Part shown: positions 50,552-51,661 of the stretch, in pieces
Layout: each line of letters starts with the position of its first letter
How positions within the stretch are numbered: the stretch's first letter is position 1
Source: an uncultured Clostridia bacterium
Lineage (GTDB): Bacteria; Bacillota; Clostridia; TANB77; CAG-508
Direction of reading: 5' to 3'
Length of the DNA: 51,661 nucleotides
Assembly (NCBI GenBank): GCA_934167445.1
Contig: CAKPKJ010000009.1
Coordinates: 1-51,661 of the forward strand
Notes under the pieces: generated by a model
The model's input: only the letters and a program-made list of their open reading frames with translations
Told to the model about the DNA's origin: nothing
Databases searched by the model: none
Program-made: the position numbers and the translations under genes

Positions 50552-51253
50552 TTAATGATTTTTTATAGAAATATTGCAAATACTTTGGATTAATGTATTT
50601 CCTTCATATAAGTTAATAAAAAATTGCTTAACAAAAGGAATTTGTAAAATTAGAAAAATAATTAAAGCAGTAATTAATAAAGCAATAAAATTTTTAAAAA
50701 TTTCTTTAGGTGTTTTTTTATATTTTATTTTATAACCTCTATTTTTTAAATCTTGTATATAAGCATCATGATATGCTTTTTCTCTAGCTGCTTGCATTTG
50801 TGCTTCATATTCTAACTGTCTTTGATATTCTTCTTGTCTTTGCCTTTCAAGTTCAATTTGTTGTTCTTTAGCAAGTGCATCGGAATTAGTAAAATTGCTT
50901 GAACCAGAATTATTAAAATAATTATTATTTGTAAAACTAGTTTGTTTATTTGTATGTTTTAAATTATTTAATTCATTTTGTAATTTTCTATTTTCATCAG
51001 CTATTTTGTTAAAATCATCAGATGAAATGTTAGATGCTGCCAAAGTTTTATCAAAGTTTGCTCTTGAATCTGGATTTGATAGTATTTCATATGCCTCATT
51101 TATTTCTTTTAATTTTTCGCCAGCAGATTTTTTTTGACTTTCTTCTTGTAAATCAGGATGATATTTTTTGGCTAATGCTTTATAAGCTTTTTCAATTACC
51201 TCTGGAGAAGCACTTGAATCTACTTCTAATATTTTATAATAATTTTTGTACAT
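50552..51253 (-). CDS. DnaJ-domain protein with C-terminal membrane segment
   Basis: Residues 1-70 are a J domain: NYYKILEVDSSASPEVIEKAYKALAKKYHPDLQ with the HPD motif, then INEAYEILSNPDSRANFD. The middle is glutamine/asparagine-rich and coiled (QQIELERQRQEEYQRQLEYEAQ), and a hydrophobic segment near residues 191-208 (NFIALLITALIIFLILQI) suggests membrane anchoring. There is no zinc-finger or substrate-binding domain, so it is a type III J protein that would recruit DnaK to the membrane. AAGGAAGGAA precedes the ATG. A link to module 2 is possible but unproven. Confidence 0.88.
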   Translation of the reverse strand: MYKNYYKILEVDSSASPEVIEKAYKALAKKYHPDLQEESQKKSAGEKLKEINEAYEILSNPDSRANFDKTLAASNISSDDFNKIADENRKLQNELNNLKHTNKQTSFTNNNYFNNSGSSNFTNSDALAKEQQIELERQRQEEYQRQLEYEAQMQAAREKAYHDAYIQDLKNRGYKIKYKKTPKEIFKNFIALLITALIIFLILQIPFVKQFFINLYEGNTLIQSICNISIKNH

Positions 51254-51424
51254 TAAAAATTTCGTTCCTTCCTTAATTAAATCTTTATATTATATTTTTT
51301 ATTTCTATATTTAAAATATAACATAAAAAAATAATACCTTCAAGAGTAAGATAAAATATTAAATAGCAAATAAAAGAAAATATACATATTATATATAAAA
51401 TAATAAATGAAAAATTAATTTTCA

Positions 51425-51661
51425 AAAAATGAAAAAATTAGAAAAAATTAGAAAAAATTAGAAAAAAAAAGAATAAAATCGAAAAAAATAGGAAATATAC
51501 CGAAAACGACGGATTAAGCAAAAATATGAGGAATTAATAAAATTAAATAAAAATAAAAAAGTGAAAAAATTAGTAAAAAAAAGGAAAAAAAAGAATAAAA
51601 TCGAAAAAAATAGGAAATATACCGAAAACGACGGATTAAGCAAAAATATGAGGAATTAATA
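51425..51661 (-). repeat. 122-bp tandem repeat, inverted copy of the 17.3-kb array
   Basis: GGAAATATACCG starts at 51491 and again at 51613, exactly 122 bases apart, each followed by AAAACGACGGATTAAGC and preceded by GAATAAAATCGAAAAAA. On the minus strand this is the same unit as at 17310-17785. The array runs off the window, so its full length is unknown. The T-rich frame on the minus strand here is not a gene. The 51254-51424 stretch before it is plain AT-rich DNA. Confidence 0.88.

Noticed and set aside
51458..51643. 61-residue frame at the right end
   Set aside because: It is the same 122-bp repeat translated on the opposite strand, not a gene.

Overview
The window is strongly AT-rich and carries the origin-proximal chromosome region of a low-GC Bacillota (Firmicutes) bacterium, most likely an uncultured member of the Clostridia. 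The evidence is the gene order gyrB-recF-dnaN-dnaA-oriC-rpmH-rnpA-yidD-yidC-jag-mnmE-mnmG-rsmG-parA-parB-DUF4446, a DnaD/DnaI-type helicase-loading pair, Shine-Dalgarno sites and Gram-positive-type secretion genes. Replication genes left of about 25.3 kb point left and those to the right point right, so oriC lies between dnaA and rpmH. DnaA boxes also occur before dnaN and between dnaN and recF.

Layout. 1-557: tRNA-Glu, tRNA-Lys and a DUF1858 gene, all leftward. 762-6453: rightward operon of type IV secretion (T4SS) genes (VirD4, VirB2-like, VirB6-like, PrgI/VirB3-like) followed by dnaD and dnaI. 6682-9129: gyrA. 9359-17202: accessory stretch separating gyrA from gyrB, with a prepilin-like protein whose C-terminus looks like a diversity-generating-retroelement (DGR) variable region, an HTH regulator, and the rest of T4SS module 1 (hypothetical, CpaE-like ATPase with a truncated duplicate, VirB4, TraC/VirB4-N-like). 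17310-18345: four 122-bp tandem repeats, then a possible non-coding RNA. 18390-25437: gyrB, recF, repeat-rich spacer, dnaN, dnaA, oriC. 25600-35605: rpmH to the ParB/DUF4446 segment. 35739-35972: two tRNA-Ser genes. 36151-50458: T4SS module 2 (five small pilin-like proteins, PrgI, TraC-like protein, VirB4, VirB6, two NTF2-like membrane-anchored proteins and a 1168-residue three-domain wall hydrolase). 50552-51253: DnaJ-domain membrane protein. The right end again holds the 122-bp repeat, inverted.

Most unusual observation: three otherwise intact genes (virD4, dnaI, mnmE) are each broken by a +1 frame change, and in each the zero-frame codon at the break is CGG. Dropping its C restores the expected protein, with glycine (GGA or GGT) as the next residue. 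Checking the CGG triplets in the other genes by eye, I found none in frame. The simplest biological reading is that CGG is not used as a sense codon here and instead directs +1 frameshifting. A systematic sequencing error remains the alternative.

The two T4SS modules are complementary in part: module 1 has the only VirD4 and module 2 has the wall hydrolase and pilin array. I see no relaxase in the window, so this looks like resident secretion machinery near the origin rather than a complete conjugative element, though genes outside the window could change that.
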